62,113 bases of DNA from Desulfosporosinus nitroreducens (GTDB lineage Bacteria > Bacillota > Desulfitobacteriia > Desulfitobacteriales > Desulfitobacteriaceae), in contig NZ_JAMHFY010000029.1 in the NCBI RefSeq assembly GCF_023897015.1, positions 1-62,113 of the forward strand, written 5' to 3'. The translations under genes and the position numbers were made by a program. The stretch's first letter is position 1. Each line of letters opens with the position of its first letter. Below the pieces are notes generated by a model. That model searched no databases, was not told the DNA's origin, and saw nothing but the letters and a program-made list of their open reading frames with translations. Below, in pieces: positions 59,164 through 62,113 of the stretch.

Positions 59164-59422
59164 AACTCATCTTCCTTTTTAAATGTAAAGTAAAATACTT
59201 ACATTATAATTATATATAATATCTTAATAAATTAAAAGTAGGATTTTATTCTATTCTTAATTATCCCGTGAACAGTTCATTTTCGAATTTCACTATCAAT
59301 ATTAATGAAATCCTCTGACTATATTATAAATTTAATTAAACCTCTTTTCTATATCCTTCGTGGATATAACTTTTAACAAATAAATACGTTTCTTGTCTTT
59401 TGTGGATATTTATTCCCTTATT

Positions 59423-61393
59423 TTATCTAGGGGTTGGATTACTAAGCATCAATTTGTGTAATTTGATGGCAGTAGCTAGGGCTAACCTGATATCAACATT
59501 ATCGAGGGACACGCCTAGAATCTTTTCTAAGCGTTGTTTGCGAAAAAGCAACGTCTTATAATGAATAAATAACTTATTCGCAGCATCTTTTAGGTTATTA
59601 TTTTGCAGAATCTCTTCTAGAGTAATTAAAAGGTCTGATCCTTTTTCAAAGTCGTGTTGAATAAGAGGGCCTACCATTTTCTTAACAAATTCTAAGGAAT
59701 AGTCTTTTCCGTAAATTAAAGAAAGAATCTGGAAAAGCCCCACGTCCTTATGGTGATAAATTCCCCCTTGATCTTGTACTTGACATTGTGCTGAAATAAG
59801 AGTGTTGCTTGCTTCTTGATAACTATTCTTTAAACTGTTAGCACCACAATGGATATCACTTATTCCTATAATAATATTAAAATTCAGTTTTGCTCTGCTA
59901 ATTATCTCCTTAAGTTCAGACGCTGCTTTCATACTTTTTTCCCAAGAGTCCTGTGAATTTCCGTCCTGACACAATACCCCTATTTTATCTCGATTATCCC
60001 AGACAATATATTTTGTATGAGTACTTATAAGATAGAGGATTTGATTCATTTGACTCTTTGATAGTTTAGAAATTTGGCCGTTTTGATTTTTTACATTAGA
60101 TTCTTGGAGATGAATTAAGCAACAATATAACGGATTATCGAAATTAATCCCAATTTCTTTGGCCATTATGAGTGTTTTTTCATTGTCAATTATCATGCAG
60201 CTAAGAATATCATTTATAAAATCACTTTTACGTTGCAATTCATATGTGAATTTAAGCATTTGATCAACTTCAAGACGCCCCGTGATGTCAGATATGACTA
60301 CAACGACAGTCCTCTTCCCGTTCATCCGGTATTGCATCGGACCTAAACGACCTTCAATATAGCGTTTCTCAGACCCAAAATACATTTCTCGAATCATCGT
60401 TTTATTCTCGCCAGTTGCTACGACATTTCTGACGTCTTCAAGCATCAAATCGGCAAGTTCTTGAGGAAACAATTGATGAAATGTCATTCCCTGCATTTTT
60501 ATACTCGGCTCCATTTGCTCTCCACTGTTTCCAAACACCTCTATATAGCGGCCATCTTCGTCAACGATGGCACTGGCATCAGGAACAGCTTGAGCAAAGT
60601 CCCTTAGCTTATTTTCGCTTTCTAATATTCGACTCTCTGTTTCTTTCATTTTGGTAATATCAGTCATGGCTCCTACTGCCCGTACTGGTTGCCCTTTTTC
60701 ATTGTGGATGATTTTCCCTGTGGCATTGACCCACCGGTATGAACCATCTTTGTGACGCATACGGTGCTCGACTTCATAATGGTCGGTCTTTCCATCCCTG
60801 CTTTGTTGTACTGCCAGAGTAATTTTCTCGTTATCTTCGGGATGCCAACGACTTTGCCACTCTTTTGCACCACCAGTTAGCTCATGTTCTTCATAACCAA
60901 GAATCCCTTTCCATTGTTTATCCATATAGGCAGAATCGTTAATCATATCGTAATCCCAAATCCCTGATTTTGTACTAGAGAGAACCAGTTCTAAACGATC
61001 ACGGTTCTCCCTCAGTTCTTTTTCAACCTGTAATCTTTCCGTTACATCTACAATTGATAAAATAATATGTTTTTTTCCTTCTAAATTAATGATTCGTGAA
61101 GAGATTTCTACATCTCGAATTTCACTACTTTTGAGTCTATGTTTGCTAATCAAGTTTTTAGGCCTGCTTATATCCTTCATCCACTCAGAGATTAATGACG
61201 GCTCCCCTATGTCTAGGTTAAATATCTTCAGCCTCAGGAATTCATTAGTGGAATAACCATAATAATCAATCGCGGTTTGGTTCACTTCTGCAATGTCCCC
61301 TGTATCTATATCTATAATAATCATAGCCGTTGGACTAAAGAAATAAATTTCTTGGTACTTATCCATGCTATAATGCTCAATTCTCTTAGGCAT
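59423..61393 (-). CDS. Triple-PAS sensor with PucR/CdaR-type HTH (one-component regulator)
   Basis: This 656-residue soluble protein has no transmembrane helix. PAS1 spans about 12-120 (YFFSPTAMIIIDIDTGDIAEVN), PAS2 about 130-250 (GIWDYDMINDSAYMDKQWKGILGY), and PAS3 about 260-375 (ASAIVDEDGRYIEVFGNSG). A GGDEF-like region of the PucR/CdaR type follows (about 420-560), then a C-terminal PucR HTH (about 595-650) with AANKLFIHYKTLLFRKQRLEKILG. No kinase or cyclase motif is present, so it is a DNA-binding regulator sensing through PAS domains, perhaps a redox or small ligand. The target is unknown; the flanking genes are chemoreceptors. AGAGAGG lies 7 bases before the ATG. Confidence 0.85.
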   Translation of the reverse strand: MPKRIEHYSMDKYQEIYFFSPTAMIIIDIDTGDIAEVNQTAIDYYGYSTNEFLRLKIFNLDIGEPSLISEWMKDISRPKNLISKHRLKSSEIRDVEISSRIINLEGKKHIILSIVDVTERLQVEKELRENRDRLELVLSSTKSGIWDYDMINDSAYMDKQWKGILGYEEHELTGGAKEWQSRWHPEDNEKITLAVQQSRDGKTDHYEVEHRMRHKDGSYRWVNATGKIIHNEKGQPVRAVGAMTDITKMKETESRILESENKLRDFAQAVPDASAIVDEDGRYIEVFGNSGEQMEPSIKMQGMTFHQLFPQELADLMLEDVRNVVATGENKTMIREMYFGSEKRYIEGRLGPMQYRMNGKRTVVVVISDITGRLEVDQMLKFTYELQRKSDFINDILSCMIIDNEKTLIMAKEIGINFDNPLYCCLIHLQESNVKNQNGQISKLSKSQMNQILYLISTHTKYIVWDNRDKIGVLCQDGNSQDSWEKSMKAASELKEIISRAKLNFNIIIGISDIHCGANSLKNSYQEASNTLISAQCQVQDQGGIYHHKDVGLFQILSLIYGKDYSLEFVKKMVGPLIQHDFEKGSDLLITLEEILQNNNLKDAANKLFIHYKTLLFRKQRLEKILGVSLDNVDIRLALATAIKLHKLMLSNPTPR

Positions 61394-61551
61394 AAATTTA
61401 CCTCTCTCTTATATATCTCCATATTATTCTATAATTCGACATTTTAATGAGATTACCTTTTAAACTTATTATTTGGCTATAAAATTTTCCACAGTATCAT
61501 TTCTAACTATAGGCACTGCTAGTATAATCATTCAGATATTCTATGGAATTG

Positions 61552-61585
61552 AAAAAAGATGACTCCTGTTTAAAGAAATCATCTT
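61552..61585 (-). terminator. Terminator after the DUF2695 gene
   Basis: On the minus strand AAGATGA pairs with TCATCTT (61556-61585), followed by a T-run. The rest of the 61394-61701 gap has no gene that I can see. Confidence 0.7.
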
Positions 61586-61701
61586 CTTTATGTGCCATAG
61601 CCATTAAAATGTCCTTTTGCCAGCCCCTGGCTTGGCGTATATTAACGCCTTCCCAAATTCCTATTGATACGAAATCGGCTTTAGCCTGCTATTATTGAAG
61701 G

Positions 61702-62061
61702 CTATTTACCAATCAATTGGCTCTCGATATTGTAAAGAATCTCACAATCACAATTTCCATCATTCTTTTTAAACACCTCAAAGATTTCGTTAATTTTTCC
61801 TCTGCTTAATTGCATTTGAGTAAGGATTTGTTTGCTCAAACGCAGCGTATGGTCACAGTTTAGTCCGGATAGTTTCTCATTTAACCTGTAAAAAAACATT
61901 CTGTGAAAGAGTAAACTTAGTAATTCGCAGTCCTTGTTAAGGCTTGCTTTCTGTTGATTATAGAGAGAGTCATATTCAAGATTTATCGTTTGTACTCCAG
62001 AGACAAGTCTGCGAGTGACTTCTTCTTTTATTAGTTTATAGTGGCTCGGATGTAAAGACAA
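61702..62061 (-). CDS. DUF2695-family protein
   Basis: This protein of about 119 residues has the DUF2695 signature: CDHTLRLSKQIL and, near the end, NDGNCDCEILYNIES. Function is unknown; the Cys/Asp/His set may bind metal. The start is unclear. TTG 62061 lacks a ribosome site, and an in-frame TGA lies three codons upstream. A well-placed ATG with AAAGGA (62096) is in another frame and stops after 21 codons. Either a frameshift near the N-terminus or an unusual start is possible. Confidence 0.7.
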   Translation of the reverse strand: MSLHPSHYKLIKEEVTRRLVSGVQTINLEYDSLYNQQKASLNKDCELLSLLFHRMFFYRLNEKLSGLNCDHTLRLSKQILTQMQLSRGKINEIFEVFKKNDGNCDCEILYNIESQLIGK

Positions 62062-62113
62062 AAAGAATCAAAAAGATAATGTACCAGATATTTCATATTA
62101 ATAGTATTCCTTT

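Overview
The window looks like chromosomal DNA of a low-to-mid-GC, endospore-forming, anaerobic Firmicute, most probably a Desulfosporosinus/Desulfitobacterium-type member of the Peptococcaceae. This is inferred from gene content, not from a search. Evidence includes spore genes (an alpha/beta SASP with a SigG-like promoter, CotF-type coat protein, spore photoproduct lyase, amidase-GerMN), strong AGGAGG ribosome sites often paired with TTG starts, a selenocysteine formate dehydrogenase, lutABC and a FadR-type beta-oxidation operon. No phage, insertion sequence, CRISPR array or tRNA gene was recognised.

Layout. 1-355: 5' end of a 16S rRNA gene on the minus strand with boxA and two tandem promoters. 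0.46-3.7 kb: small membrane protein, spore-type amidase and release factor RF3. 4.0-10.8 kb: formate dehydrogenase operon fdnGHI-fdhE, with an in-frame TGA read as Sec and a SECIS hairpin. It is preceded by a membrane-bound Cache-HAMP-HTH regulator gene and a pair of 13-bp direct repeats. 10.9-13 kb: YbjN-like protein, hemolysin III, spore proteins. 13.1-16.7 kb: csoR-copA-copZ copper operon with its operator. 16.9-19.1 kb: hutP-hutH with an intervening terminator of the HutP antitermination type. 19.2-23 kb: His-rich YmaF-like protein, a membrane methyltransferase, and cadC-cadA. 23.3-25.8 kb: oleate hydratase and a TetR regulator. 26-29.3 kb: CotF, a chemoreceptor, an MBL hydrolase under a FadR-like box, and a 49-residue zinc-ribbon gene. 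29.5-36.5 kb: fatty-acid degradation operon fadR-fadN-fadA-fadE, interrupted after fadA by three near-identical tandem copies of a ~211-bp foldback element. 36.6-40.9 kb: small Cse60-like ORF, a pseudoknot-like element, lutABC and an SPL-like protein. 41-43.1 kb: UbiB-type kinase and a phasin-like protein. 43.2-46.6 kb: cobalamin riboswitch and btuFCD. 46.8-51.8 kb: NlpC/P60 protein, a divergent HprK, a split UxaA-type dehydratase and NADP-isocitrate dehydrogenase. 52-55.6 kb: xpt, stand-alone LysM protein, TIGR02328-type protein, CAP/SH3 protein and YgjP peptidase. 55.8-62 kb: a soluble CZB chemoreceptor, a Cache chemoreceptor, a triple-PAS PucR-type regulator and a DUF2695 protein.

How the genes fit together. 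The formate, lactate and fatty-acid modules all feed electrons to the membrane quinone pool or to flavoproteins. The Cache sensor domain appears twice, once on a DNA-binding protein beside fdn and once on a chemoreceptor. Metal handling is represented by two separate P-type ATPase systems, each with its own metalloregulator. The least explained items are the membrane one-component regulator with its direct repeats, the triple foldback repeat inside the fad operon, the pseudoknot-like element upstream of lutABC, and two enzyme-family members (HprK and SPL) that appear to lack canonical catalytic residues.
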